Source of the DNA: Saccharopolyspora shandongensis | Lineage (GTDB): Bacteria; Actinomycetota; Actinomycetes; Mycobacteriales; Pseudonocardiaceae | DNA: 57,383 nucleotides | Assembly: GCF_900106995.1 (NCBI RefSeq) | Contig: NZ_FNOK01000025.1 | Coordinates: 73,903-131,285, forward strand | Reading direction: 5' to 3' | Shown here: positions 43,980 through 52,738 of the stretch, in pieces | How the letters are laid out: each line of letters starts with the position of its first letter | Numbering within the stretch: the first letter of the stretch is position 1 | The notes under the pieces: model-generated | Told to the model about the DNA's origin: nothing | The model's input: only the letters and a program-made list of their open reading frames with translations | Databases searched by the model: none | Position numbers and translations under genes: made by a program

Positions 43980-45479
43980 GTGTTTCGACGACACGGCCTG
44001 CGAGCCACGGCGGCGGCGTGCTGCGCAACGGCTCTGCTCGCTACACCGGCGTTGGCCGGCAGTGACGGACCGGGGGCGCCCGGTGCGGGAGACGACTACT
44101 TCCCCGGTTACGGCAACGGTGGGTACGACGTCTCGCACTACGACATCCAGCTGCGGTACCAGCCCACGGACGACCATCTGCGGGGCACCACGACGATCGT
44201 CGCGAAGCCGACGCAGAACCTGACCGCGTTCAACCTGGACTTCGCGCTGCCCACCAAGTCGGTGCGGGTCAACGGCGCGCCCGCGCAGTTCTCGCAGGAC
44301 GGCACGGAGCTGACGGTGACGCCGTCGGAGGCGCTGCCCGAGGGGAGCCTCGCGACCTTCGTCGTCGAGTACGAGGGCGTGCCGTCGACGGTCGAGGTGG
44401 ATGGCATCAAGCCCTGGATCCGCACCTCCGACGGTGCGCTCGCGGTCGGTGAGCCGGAGATCGCCGCCTGGTGGTTCCCGAGCAACGACCACCCCAGGGA
44501 CAAGGCGACCTTCGACATCTCCGTCGCGGTGCCGGACGGCACCGAGGTGTTGTCCAACGGCGTGAACACCAAGAACGCCAGCCTCGCGGGCTGGACCACC
44601 TGGCAGTGGCGCACGACCAAGCCGACCGCCACCTACCTGGCGTTCATCGGCGTCGGGCAGTACGAGATCAGCACCAAGACCGGCGCGTTCGGGCAGCCGC
44701 TCGTCACCGCGTACTCCGAAAACCTCGGCGAGCTCGCGGGCCCGGCGAAGGCCAGCGTCGAACGCACCCCGGAGGTCGTGGAGTTCCTCACCGGGCTGCT
44801 CGGTGAGTACCCGTTCGAGGCGCAGGGTGGCTTGGTCTCCTCGGAGGGGATGAACTTCGCGCTGGAGAACCAGACCCGGCCGACCTACAGCCACCGGTTC
44901 TTCCGGAACGGGGCGAACACCTCGGTGGTCGTGCACGAGAACGCGCACCAGTGGTTCGGCGACTCGGTGTCGGTGGACACCTGGCGCAACATCTGGCTGA
45001 ACGAGGGCTTCGCGTCCTACGCGGAGTGGTTCTGGTCGGAGGCGCAGGGCACCGGTACCGCGCAGGAGCTGTTCGACCACTACTACGCGTCGCACCCGGC
45101 CGACGACCCGTTCTGGCAGACCCTGCCGGGCGAGCCCGGCGCGGAGGAAGTGTTCAGCAAGGCGGTCTACGACCGGGGCGCGATGACCGTGCACGCCCTG
45201 CGGAACGTGGTCGGTGACGAGGCCCTGCTCGACATCATCCGGACCTGGGTGTCGGAGAAGCGCTACTCCACCGGCACGATCGAGGAGTTCATCGCGCTCG
45301 CCGAGCAGCGCTCCGGCAAGCAGCTCGACGAGCTGTTCAACACCTGGTTGTTCACCAAGGGCAGGCCGCCGGTCGGCGAGGCGACGGGCGTGCCGGTGAG
45401 CGCGACCCGCGTTGCGGTGGCGCCGCCGAAGGCCGTGGCGGAGATCGACCGCACCCACGCCCTGCTACACGACCACTGA
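43980..45479 (+). CDS. Secreted M1 family metallopeptidase
   Basis: The 499-residue protein has a signal peptide (RRHGLRATAAACCATALLAT then PALAG, cleavage near residue 27) and an M1 fold: beta-rich N-terminal domain, GMNFALENQTRPTY (exopeptidase motif), and the zinc site HENAHQ followed 18 residues later by the Glu of NEGFASYAE. It ends without the helical fourth domain, as in short secreted actinobacterial members. Probably an extracellular aminopeptidase. GAGGAGGTGG precedes the GTG start. A hairpin separates it from menF. Confidence 0.9.
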   Translation: MFRRHGLRATAAACCATALLATPALAGSDGPGAPGAGDDYFPGYGNGGYDVSHYDIQLRYQPTDDHLRGTTTIVAKPTQNLTAFNLDFALPTKSVRVNGAPAQFSQDGTELTVTPSEALPEGSLATFVVEYEGVPSTVEVDGIKPWIRTSDGALAVGEPEIAAWWFPSNDHPRDKATFDISVAVPDGTEVLSNGVNTKNASLAGWTTWQWRTTKPTATYLAFIGVGQYEISTKTGAFGQPLVTAYSENLGELAGPAKASVERTPEVVEFLTGLLGEYPFEAQGGLVSSEGMNFALENQTRPTYSHRFFRNGANTSVVVHENAHQWFGDSVSVDTWRNIWLNEGFASYAEWFWSEAQGTGTAQELFDHYYASHPADDPFWQTLPGEPGAEEVFSKAVYDRGAMTVHALRNVVGDEALLDIIRTWVSEKRYSTGTIEEFIALAEQRSGKQLDELFNTWLFTKGRPPVGEATGVPVSATRVAVAPPKAVAEIDRTHALLHDH

Positions 45480-45481
45480 TT

Positions 45482-45516
45482 CCGCCTGGGCACTCGCGAC
45501 CGAGTGCCCACGGCGG
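45482..45516. terminator. Terminator between M1 peptidase and menF
   Basis: TGGGCACTCG and CGAGTGCCCA (10 bp) enclose a CGAC tetraloop, with CCGCC/GGCGG outside. It lies between converging genes. Confidence 0.85.
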
Positions 45517-45528
45517 GATCCGTTTCCG

Positions 45529-46827
45529 CTAGCGGACGCCTTCGAGGGCTTCGCGGACCGGGAGCAGCTTCGCTTCCGCCTCCGCGACCTCTTGGTCGGG
45601 GTCGGATTCGGGGACGATTCCGCACCCGGCGAACAGGCGGATCCTGCCGCCGCCGCGCTCGGCCTCGGTGCCGGGTGCGGCGGCGGTTTCCACTTGGGCG
45701 CAGCGAAGCGCCACGGCGAACTCGCCGTTGCCGTTGCCGTCCAGCCAGCCGACCGGCCCGGCGTAGCGCCCCCGATCCATCCCTTCCAGCTCGCTGATCG
45801 CCCGCACGGCGTCATCGGTCGGCGTTCCTCCGACCGCGGCCGTGGGATGCACCGCGGCGACCATGCGCAGCAGCGTTGCAGCGCCGTCGCGGGTGCCGCT
45901 TTCGCTGAGCTTGCCTTCGACGTTGGTCGCGAGGTGCAGGACGTTGCGCAGCTTGAGGACCTCCGGCTCGTTCTGCACCGTGAGGTCGCTGCAGAAGGGA
46001 CGGAGGCGAACCGCCAGCGACTCCGCCGCGTAGGCGTGCTCGCTGCGGTTCTTCGCGGAGGCCATCAACTCATCGGCGAGTTGCTCGGTGGTGTGCCCCT
46101 CGCGCGGCCAGACCGTGCCGGCCAGCACCTGGGACCGCACTTCGTATCCCTCGCGCTCGAGCAGCAGTTCGGGAGTGGCGCCGACGAGGCCGTCCACGGC
46201 GAACGTCCAGCAGGTCGGGTACCGGGCGGCGAGGTTGTTCAGCAGGAACCGGGCGTCGAGCGGCTCGGAGGTGCTGGCCAGCAGGTCGTGGGCGAGCACG
46301 ATCTTGTCCAGGTCGCCGGTTTGCCGCATGCGGTGCACGGCCTCGGCCACGGCCTGGCGGTAGCCGGTCGAGGACAGTTGCCCGTCGCTGTAGGACACCG
46401 TGCCGGGCGGGTGCACGGGCTCGACCGGCGGCTGTTCGGCGGAGCCGTCGCCGATCGTGGTGATCCAACGCACACCGTCGCGTTGCCCGATGACGACTTC
46501 GGGAACGATCAGCACCGAGTGCCCGGGGTCGTCGGCGAAGGCCAGGCTGGCGAACGCCACCGGGCCGCAGCCGGGCAGCCCGACCGAGTCGTCGACTTCG
46601 AACTGGTGACAGAGCTCTCGCCACCAGTCGTCGGCCCGGTTGAAGCGGTCGGGACCGGAGACGTCCAGGCGGGCCGCGCAGCCCCAGCCGACGAGCCCGG
46701 CGCCGTCGCGGACCCAGCTGAGCACGGCATCGGCCGGCAGCAGTTCCAGCAGGGGGCGGTCGTATCGGGGGTCGCCCGCTTCGAGCCTTCGCGTTCGCGC
46801 CGTCGGCAGCCTGGGTGTAGTCGCCAC
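45529..46827 (-). CDS. menF: Isochorismate synthase
   Basis: The 432-residue chorismate-binding enzyme has GDLDKIVLAHDLLAS with the general-base Lys, VGATPELLLEREGYEV, LAGTVWPREG, SAKNRSEHAYA, ATNVEGKLSESG, HPTAAVGGTPTDDA and GRYAGPVGWLDGNG, ending with the acid Glu region. It turns chorismate into isochorismate for MenD; the men context favours this over a siderophore role. The GTG at 46827 was chosen from the start of conserved sequence. The frame is open far upstream but overlaps the next gene's promoter. Confidence 0.88.
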   Translation of the reverse strand: MATTPRLPTARTRRLEAGDPRYDRPLLELLPADAVLSWVRDGAGLVGWGCAARLDVSGPDRFNRADDWWRELCHQFEVDDSVGLPGCGPVAFASLAFADDPGHSVLIVPEVVIGQRDGVRWITTIGDGSAEQPPVEPVHPPGTVSYSDGQLSSTGYRQAVAEAVHRMRQTGDLDKIVLAHDLLASTSEPLDARFLLNNLAARYPTCWTFAVDGLVGATPELLLEREGYEVRSQVLAGTVWPREGHTTEQLADELMASAKNRSEHAYAAESLAVRLRPFCSDLTVQNEPEVLKLRNVLHLATNVEGKLSESGTRDGAATLLRMVAAVHPTAAVGGTPTDDAVRAISELEGMDRGRYAGPVGWLDGNGNGEFAVALRCAQVETAAAPGTEAERGGGRIRLFAGCGIVPESDPDQEVAEAEAKLLPVREALEGVR

Positions 46828-46901
46828 TCCTGGAGGGTATGCGTCGCGCTCCAACAGGTGGGCGGCACCGAAGGCATGCGCGTGGCCGTCGACCGGGTGC
46901 C

Positions 46902-46907
46902 TACAAT
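46902..46907 (+). promoter_or_regulatory. -10 hexamer of the DUF3592-like gene
   Basis: TACAAT, one base off the consensus TATAAT, ends 8 bases before the GTG at 46916. No Shine-Dalgarno is present, so the message is probably leaderless. Confidence 0.5.
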
Positions 46908-46915
46908 CGGTCACC

Positions 46916-47413
46916 GTGGCGAGCGATGCGGTGGCGCAGAACGCGGCCGACTCGGTGACCGAGACCAGTACGGATGGTGACCAGTTGGTTGCGGTGCCGC
47001 CCCGTCGTCGGGGACGAGCGCGTGCGGCGCGAGGTGTGCTGGTGTTCGGCCTGTTGCTGACCGTGATGGGGCTGTCCATCGTCGGTGCGTGCTTCATCAA
47101 CGACCGGACTATCGAGGAGTCCAAGGGCGAAGCGGTGGCCGAGGTGGTGGACACCTCGCTGACCCGGACCGTGGTGCGCTTCAACACCGATGAGGGCCGC
47201 GTCTACATCCCGCCGAACGGCGTGCTCTACCCGGCCGACTTGCAGGCCGGGCAGCTGGTCCGGGTCGAGTACGACTCGCGGAATCCGGACCTGGTGCGCG
47301 TGGCCGGCCGCAACATGACCCTTTCGCTGCTTCCGGTGTCGAGCTCGCTCGCCGTGCTGTGGGCGGTGCTGCTGCCGGTGTACTGGCTACTCCGGCGGCC
47401 GACCGCGCGGTGA
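46916..47413 (+). CDS. DUF3592-like membrane protein
   Basis: The 165-residue protein has two helices (ARGVLVFGLLLTVMGLSIVG and SSLAVLWAVLLPVYWLL) flanking an extracytoplasmic beta domain (TRTVVRFNTDEGRVYIPPNG, RVEYDSRNPDLVRVAGRN). That topology and the VEYDSRNP motif fit the DUF3592 family. It is the positional match of Rv0556 beside menD. Function unknown. Confidence 0.8.
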   Translation: MASDAVAQNAADSVTETSTDGDQLVAVPPRRRGRARAARGVLVFGLLLTVMGLSIVGACFINDRTIEESKGEAVAEVVDTSLTRTVVRFNTDEGRVYIPPNGVLYPADLQAGQLVRVEYDSRNPDLVRVAGRNMTLSLLPVSSSLAVLWAVLLPVYWLLRRPTAR

Positions 47414-47589
47414 GTCCTTGGGCCCTTGTACCGCTGATCAGGCTTCCCTAATTCGGCCGGGTGGTGTGACACTGGTTTCCCCGCCGTAAGGGGGCTAGCG
47501 GCGGAGTCGCACGACCGATGTGGACCTGTTCGTGGGGGAAGCGGTTCACTCGTGCCGACCGGCCGCCGGCCCGCGTCTGCGAGGTCGCC

Positions 47590-48465
47590 ATGAACACGTC
47601 TGAAGTGCAGTCCAGTGCGTCGGATGTGCAGCAGTGGGTGCTCGGCGCACCTTCAATGTCCACTGTGGATCGTTCGGTTCCGGCTGGTGTGCCCGCTCCG
47701 GATCTCGCGCAGTACTGCCTGATGCTCGGTGACGATGCGCTGGTCCTGGCGCATCGGTTGTCCGAGTGGGGAATCCGCGCCCCGGAGCTGGAAGAGGCCG
47801 CGGCGCTCGGCGCGATCGCGCTCGACCTGTTGGGAGAAGCCAGGATCCTGCTGCACCGCGCGGGTGAGGTCGAGGGCGCGGGGCGCGGCGAGGACAGCCT
47901 CGCGTACTTCCGGACCGCCGCGGAGTTCCGCAACGTGCGGTTGGTCGAGATCGACTGCGGGCCGGGGCAGGGCGGCGGCTTCTCGGCCACCGTCGCGCGG
48001 TTGCTGCTGTACACCGCGTGGCGGGCGGCGGTGTTCGAACGGCTGACGCGGAGCCGGGACGCCGTGCTGGCCACCCTGGCCGCGCGGTCCCTCGCAGGCC
48101 TGACGAGGCACCGCGACCACGCCGCGCAGTGGGTCATCCACCTCGGCGATGCGAACGCCGCCTCGGCGCGGCGCGTGGCGGGCGGGTTCCAGCGGGTGTG
48201 GCCGATGACCGGCGAGCTGTTCACGCCGCATCCGGTCGAGGCCCGGCTGGCGGATGCCGGCTGCGGGGTCGATCCGGCGGTGGTGCGCGGTGAGGTGAGC
48301 GAGGTGCTGGACGAGGTGTTCTCGGTGGCCCGCTTGGAACGACCGGACCCGACGGAGTTCGGCGAGTTCGTCCGGCCCGGCGGCCGCGACGGGGTGCACA
48401 CCGGCGGCATGGAATTCCTGCTCGCCGACATGCAGTACCTGGCCAGATCCGCGGCGCAGTCCTGA
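47590..48465 (+). CDS. PaaC-like subunit of phenylacetyl-CoA epoxidase, solitary
   Basis: The 291-residue helical protein matches PaaC along its length: YCLMLGDDALVLAHRLSEWG, PELEEAAALGAIALDLLGEA, AYFRTAAEFRNVRLVE, LLLYTAWRAAVFERL, WVIHLGDANAASARRV, VWPMTGELF and HTGGMEFLLADMQYLAR. PaaC is the structural partner of the di-iron subunit PaaA. No paaA, B, D or E is in reach, so this copy is either an orphan partner of a distant cluster or a repurposed ferritin-like protein. GCGAGG precedes the ATG; an extended start at 47518 is possible. Confidence 0.8.
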   Translation: MNTSEVQSSASDVQQWVLGAPSMSTVDRSVPAGVPAPDLAQYCLMLGDDALVLAHRLSEWGIRAPELEEAAALGAIALDLLGEARILLHRAGEVEGAGRGEDSLAYFRTAAEFRNVRLVEIDCGPGQGGGFSATVARLLLYTAWRAAVFERLTRSRDAVLATLAARSLAGLTRHRDHAAQWVIHLGDANAASARRVAGGFQRVWPMTGELFTPHPVEARLADAGCGVDPAVVRGEVSEVLDEVFSVARLERPDPTEFGEFVRPGGRDGVHTGGMEFLLADMQYLARSAAQS

Positions 48466-48658
48466 TCAGGTCCGAGAGTTGCGGCACAGGCGATCAGATT
48501 GAGTACTTTCCCCCAAGAACTCCGGGGCCTGGCAGGCGCAAAGTGATCTGGGGGGGGCGCTCGGGAACTTCGGTCTGGTCGACAACGTCGGACCGGTGAC
48601 CGCGGGCGGGACACCGGTTCGGATGCCTCTTCGGCGAAGCGGAAGGACACAACTCGAC

Positions 48659-49255
48659 ATGGACGGAATCTGGGTGCAGGTGCTCGTCGCCTTGATTGCG
48701 GGAGCGTGTGGGGCTGGGGTGATGTTGGCCGTCGTCTGCGCCCGGAGACGACGGGCCAGGGAGGTTGTCGGACCCACCGTCGTGCCGCCCGCCACGCAGT
48801 CGGTCGTGTCCCCGTCGCCCCTGCCGGACAAGTGGCTCAACGAAGTCCAGCGGTGCGAGCAGGCGGTGTACCGGGCCGCTCGGGCCGTCGACGCGGTGTC
48901 CTCCACGCAGGCCCGGCACCAGTTGCAGACGGTGGTACGGCGGATGGACGCGGAATTGCCGAACGTTCGGGCGCTTTCCGAGCTGGGACGCGGCCTGGAG
49001 AGCAGCGAGTCGCGGGACGACGCCGTGGTGGGCCGGGTGCAGAGCCAGCTCGACGACGCCGCGGCCAGGTTCGGGATGGTCACCGACCACGTGCTGGAGG
49101 CGGTCGTGGAATTGGTCGCCGCCCCCGATCTCAGCCGGATCCACGAGCAGGTGCTGGTGCTGCGCGATCAGTTCCCGCTGCTGCGGCCGATGTCGGCGGT
49201 GTTCGGCCCGCCTCCGGGTTCGGCTCCCGCCCGTGCGCTGATGACGGCCGCCTGA
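48659..49255 (+). CDS. Membrane-anchored coiled-coil protein, function unknown
   Basis: I do not recognise this 198-residue protein. One N-terminal helix (VQVLVALIAGACGAGVMLAV) is followed by basic CARRRRAR, a Pro-rich linker, and a long helical region with LNEVQRCEQAVYRAARAVDA and LQTVVRRMDAELPNVRAL, ending in a Pro/Gly-rich tail. It is likely bound to the membrane with a cytoplasmic helical domain. GGAAGGA lies about 11 bases before the ATG. Its stop is 3 bases from the end of the next, converging, broken gene. Confidence 0.65.
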   Translation: MDGIWVQVLVALIAGACGAGVMLAVVCARRRRAREVVGPTVVPPATQSVVSPSPLPDKWLNEVQRCEQAVYRAARAVDAVSSTQARHQLQTVVRRMDAELPNVRALSELGRGLESSESRDDAVVGRVQSQLDDAAARFGMVTDHVLEAVVELVAAPDLSRIHEQVLVLRDQFPLLRPMSAVFGPPPGSAPARALMTAA

Positions 49256-49258
49256 CGA

Positions 49259-50039
49259 TCAGCTCCCTTCGGTGGCCTGCCGCCACCAGTCGTGCACGTC
49301 GGCGGCGACACCGGGCGCGGCCACCAGCAGACCGTCCAGCGGGAGCGCGGTCGTGCTGCCGCGGCGGTCCAGCACGGTGGCACCGGATTCGGTGGCCAGC
49401 GCCAGCGCGCCCGCGACGTCCCACTCCTCGTACGAGTCGAGGACCGCGGCGATCGCGTGGCCGAGCGCGACCTGGGTGATGGCCAGCGCCGGGGAGCCCA
49501 GCAACCGGACCCCGACCTGGGCGCTCGCGGCGTTCGTGATGAACCGGTCCATGCCGCGCCACGGCCCGTTCTTGGTCAGCTCCGTGCAAACGATGCCGCC
49601 GCGCGCTTCGCCTTGCACGGGCAGCCGAACCGGGGTGCCGTTGGCACGCATGCCGCGGCCGCGCGCCGCGGCGTAGATCTGCGTGCGGTACGGATCGGCG
49701 ACCACCCCGACGACCGGCCCGTGCTCGTCGAGCATCGCCAGGCTGTAGGCGCACCAGGGCAGCCCCGCCACGTAGTTGGCGGTGCCGTCGACCGGGTCGA
49801 CCGACCAGCGGAACCGCGCGGAACCGGCGCGTGCGGCCCAGTGCTCGGCGACGGTGGTGGGCGCGGCGTCGAATTCCTCGCCGAACACCGGGATTCCGGG
49901 GAACTCGTCGGCGAGGATCCGGCGGGTGTGCCGTTCGAGGGTGCGGCCGGTGTCGGTGACCCAGTCGAACGGCGACTTCGAACGCCCGCGAAACCAGGGC
50001 GGGGTCGATCTGCGCGGGCGGGGAGGGCAGGACCGTCAT
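49259..50039 (-). pseudogene. Inositol monophosphatase-family gene with internal deletion and frameshift
   Basis: The C-terminal two thirds are intact: VFGEEFDAAP (metal Glu), WSVDPVDGTANYVAGLPW (metal Asp pair) and EEWDVAGALALATESGA. Upstream, the same frame encodes FDWVTDTGRTLERHTRRILA but has no start codon after a TGA. The true N-terminus, MTVLPSPPAQIDPALVSRAF then EVA, is in another frame from the ATG at 50039. About 20 residues that normally join these parts are missing, and the join near 49970-49985 is out of frame. Translation from the GTG at 49888 would give 209 residues lacking the first helices. Confidence 0.7.
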
Positions 50040-50237
50040 GCCGTCCCAGGCTCCGTGCGGTGGGTGACCAGAGCGCAACACTCAGGTGACCGGTTGTGGA
50101 GTTACAGGTCACGATTGCGAGTTGCCGCACGCGGCGAGTGGTCCGGTCGGCGAGTTGGCGTGGTCTTCGGTTGGCGTTGGCGGTGCCGTCACGTTGCGGT
50201 CGACTGTTCGCCGGACCGGGCCGTCACGGTGTGCCGC

Positions 50238-51362
50238 GTGCGCATAGCGATCGTGACCGAGAGCTTCCTGCCGCAAATCAACGGGGTGACGAATTCCGTG
50301 CTGCGAGTGCTGGAGCACTTGCGGCGGCGGGGCGATGCGGCGCTGGTGATCGCGCCGGGAGCGGGCCCGGAGGAGTACGCGGGTTTCCCGGTGATCCGGC
50401 TGCCCGCGATGGACCTGCCGCTGGTTTCGTCGTTGCCGATCGGCTTCCCCACGCGTCGGTTGCTGCGCGGGTTGCAGGAATTCCGCCCGGATGTCGTGCA
50501 TCTGGCGTCGCCGTTCATCGTCGGGGCGCGCGGCCTGGCCGCAGCCAGGCGGATCGGCGTCCCGACCGTTGCCGTTTACCAGACCGACGTCGCGGGGTTC
50601 GCCGAGTCGTACGGCCTGGGGCTGACCGCCCGCGCCGCGTGGCGCTGGATCCGTCGGCTGCACGGTGCCGCCGACCGGACGTTGGCCCCGTCGACGTGGG
50701 CCGTGGAAACGTTGCGGGAGCACGGAGTTCCGCGCGTTCACCGGTGGGGGCGGGGCGTGGACACCGCCCGGTTCTCACCGCATCGCCGGGATTCCGATCT
50801 GCACCGCGAGTTGGCGCCGAACGGCGAGCTGCTCGTCGGGTACGTCGGGCGGTTGGCGCCGGAGAAGCGCATCGAGCGGCTGGCGGCGCTGGACGGGATG
50901 CCGGGCGTGCGGCTCGTCGTCGTGGGTGACGGGCCGGAACGCCAGAACCTCGGTGCGGCGCTGCCGGGTGCGGCTTTCCTCGGCCAGCGGACCGGCGACG
51001 AGCTGGCGCGGATCTACGCGAGCCTGGACGTTTTCGTGCACACCGGGCCGCACGAGACGTTCTGCCAGGCGGTGCAGGAGGCGATGGCTTCGGGCGTGCC
51101 GGTTGTCGCCCCGGATGCCGGCGGGCCCCGGGATCTCGTCGACCACGGCCGCACGGGCTATCTGCTGCCGGCCGAAGATCCCGCTGTGCACGCGGATGCG
51201 CTGCTCGCCGCCGTCGCGGAGTTGCGCGACCCGGAGCTGCGGGCGAGGTTCGGCGACGCAGCTCGTACCGCCGTCGCTGGGCGGACTTGGCCCGCGCTGT
51301 GCCAGCAGCTGATCGGGCACTACTCCGACGTTGCGAAACGCGTGGAGCCCTTGGCCGCCTGA
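50238..51362 (+). CDS. GT4 family mannosyltransferase (MgtA/PimB'-like)
   Basis: The 374-residue GT-B enzyme begins VRIAIVTESFLPQINGVTNS, has VYQTDVAGFAESYG, RWGRGVDTARFSP, LVGYVGRLAPEKRIERL (donor-domain start) and HTGPHETFCQAVQEAMASGV with the EX7E motif, then VAPDAGGPRDLV. This matches GDP-mannose-dependent alpha-mannosyltransferases of the MgtA type encoded beside menG in mycobacteria (Rv0557). It acts at the inner membrane face on a glycolipid. A GTG at 50231 is out of frame; the start is supported by conservation only, as no clear ribosome binding site exists. Confidence 0.9.
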   Translation: MRIAIVTESFLPQINGVTNSVLRVLEHLRRRGDAALVIAPGAGPEEYAGFPVIRLPAMDLPLVSSLPIGFPTRRLLRGLQEFRPDVVHLASPFIVGARGLAAARRIGVPTVAVYQTDVAGFAESYGLGLTARAAWRWIRRLHGAADRTLAPSTWAVETLREHGVPRVHRWGRGVDTARFSPHRRDSDLHRELAPNGELLVGYVGRLAPEKRIERLAALDGMPGVRLVVVGDGPERQNLGAALPGAAFLGQRTGDELARIYASLDVFVHTGPHETFCQAVQEAMASGVPVVAPDAGGPRDLVDHGRTGYLLPAEDPAVHADALLAAVAELRDPELRARFGDAARTAVAGRTWPALCQQLIGHYSDVAKRVEPLAA

Positions 51363-51433
51363 CGGATCAGGTAGCCGGAGACCCACCGCCCGGACAATAA
51401 ATCCGTTGCGCCACAACGCTTATCCCATTCATC

Positions 51434-51931
51434 ATGAGTGGCGTGATTTCCGTGCGTCGGGTGGTCGAGGGCGAGCTCGCTGCCTTGCGGGAGGTGCGGC
51501 TGCGCGCGCTCGCGGCGGACGCTGCCGCATTCGGGTCTACTTTGGACGGCGAGCGGACGCGGTCGATGGCGTTCTGGCGGGAGCGGCTCGCCCGCGGCCC
51601 GTGGTTCGTGGCTTGGGCGGAGCAGGAGGCCGTCGGCGTCGTCTCGGCGGTGCCGACGCCGACCCGGGCGGAGTACCGGCTCGAAGCAATGTGGGTCGAC
51701 CAGGCGTGGCGGGGCGAGGGCGTCGCGGACGTCCTGGTCGATGCGGTCTTGGCGTGGTCGCGGAGCAGGGGCGCGAGCTCCGTGACGTTGTGGGTCTTCG
51801 ACGGGAACCCGGCTGCCCGGCGTTTCTACGAGCGCGTCGGATTCCGCCCGGTGGGGCGGCGGGAGCAACATCCGGAGAAGGCGGAGCAGGTCAGGGAGTG
51901 CCTGCGGATCCAGTTGCGGTCCGACGCCTGA
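51434..51931 (+). CDS. GNAT family N-acetyltransferase
   Basis: The 165-residue protein has the acetyl-CoA fold: ISVRRVVEGELAALREVRLR at the start, EAMWVDQAWRGEGVADVLVD with the pyrophosphate-binding (R)xxGxx loop near residue 95, and VTLWVFDGNPAARRFYERVG (motif B). The acceptor is unknown. The ATG has no Shine-Dalgarno. It stands between the mannosyltransferase and menG and is absent there in mycobacteria as I recall, so it is an insertion. Confidence 0.85.
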   Translation: MSGVISVRRVVEGELAALREVRLRALAADAAAFGSTLDGERTRSMAFWRERLARGPWFVAWAEQEAVGVVSAVPTPTRAEYRLEAMWVDQAWRGEGVADVLVDAVLAWSRSRGASSVTLWVFDGNPAARRFYERVGFRPVGRREQHPEKAEQVRECLRIQLRSDA

Positions 51932-51960
51932 TCGTGGGCCGGGCACCGGGGGAAGGGGGA

Positions 51961-52030
51961 CGGAATAGGAATTCCGCAATGCGGACTTGATGGGCGTGCT
52001 GGTGATCTCGCTGATCCCGCCACGTACTCT
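51961..52030 (+). promoter_or_regulatory. menG upstream region
   Basis: A palindrome CGGAAT-AGGA-ATTCCG lies at 51961-51976, and TACTCT at 52025-52030 ends 6 bases before the menG GTG. The latter is a likely -10 of a leaderless transcript; the former could be an operator. Confidence 0.4.
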
Positions 52031-52036
52031 TCGGGT

Positions 52037-52726
52037 GTGTCTCGGGCCGGTTTGGACAAGAAGCCTCACGAGGTCGCCGCGATGTTCGACGGCGTCGCGC
52101 GCAGGTACGACCTGACCAACACGGTGCTGTCCTTCGGGCAGGACCGGCGCTGGCGGGAAGTGACCCGGCGGGCTCTGGCTCCGAAGCCGGGCGAGCGGGT
52201 GCTCGACCTGGCAGCAGGCAGCGGCGTGTCGACGGTGGAGTTCGCCCGCTCCGGCGCCTGGTGCGTGGCCGCGGACTTCTCGTTGGGCATGCTGTCGGTC
52301 GGCCGGGATCGAGGCGTGCCGATGGTCGCGGCCGACGCGCTCCGGCTGCCGTTCGCCGACGAATCCTTCGACGCCGCGACGATCTCGTTCGGGCTGCGGA
52401 ACCTGGTCGACACGGCCGCCGGCCTGCGGGAGATGCTGCGGGTGGTGCGCCCCGGCGGCCGGCTGGTGGTGTGCGAGTTCTCGACGCCAACCTGGCAGCC
52501 GTTCCGGACGATCTACATGAACTACCTGATGCGGGCCCTGCCGCCGATCGCCCGCGCGGTGTCGTCCAACCCGGATGCCTACGTCTACCTCGCGGAGTCG
52601 ATCCGCGAGTGGCCGGACCAGCGCGGGTTGGCGGAGCTGATCGCCGAGAGCGGCTGGAGCGGCGTGCAGTGGCGCAACCTCACCAGCGGCGTCGTCGCCG
52701 TCCACCGCGCGGTCAAGCCCTCCTGA
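52037..52726 (+). CDS. menG: Demethylmenaquinone methyltransferase
   Basis: The 229-residue class I methyltransferase of the UbiE/MenG family has MFDGVARRYDLTNTVLSFGQ, VLDLAAGSGVSTVEFA (SAM motif I), FDAATISFGLRNL and LREMLRVVRPGGRLVVCEFS, all diagnostic. It adds the last methyl group in menaquinone synthesis using SAM. GTG start without Shine-Dalgarno, 6 bases after TACTCT. It converges on a LysR gene 12 bases downstream. Confidence 0.94.
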   Translation: MSRAGLDKKPHEVAAMFDGVARRYDLTNTVLSFGQDRRWREVTRRALAPKPGERVLDLAAGSGVSTVEFARSGAWCVAADFSLGMLSVGRDRGVPMVAADALRLPFADESFDAATISFGLRNLVDTAAGLREMLRVVRPGGRLVVCEFSTPTWQPFRTIYMNYLMRALPPIARAVSSNPDAYVYLAESIREWPDQRGLAELIAESGWSGVQWRNLTSGVVAVHRAVKPS

Positions 52727-52738
52727 TTCCTCGCGGCT

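Noticed and set aside
43580..44065. Protein-coding frame in the gap before the M1 peptidase
   Set aside because: It overlaps the peptidase signal peptide in another frame, lacks a ribosome binding site and shows no recognisable motif.
47462..47510. Riboswitch before the PaaC-like gene
   Set aside because: There is one short hairpin (CCGCCG/CGGCGG, 47481-47504) but no conserved riboswitch core that I can identify.
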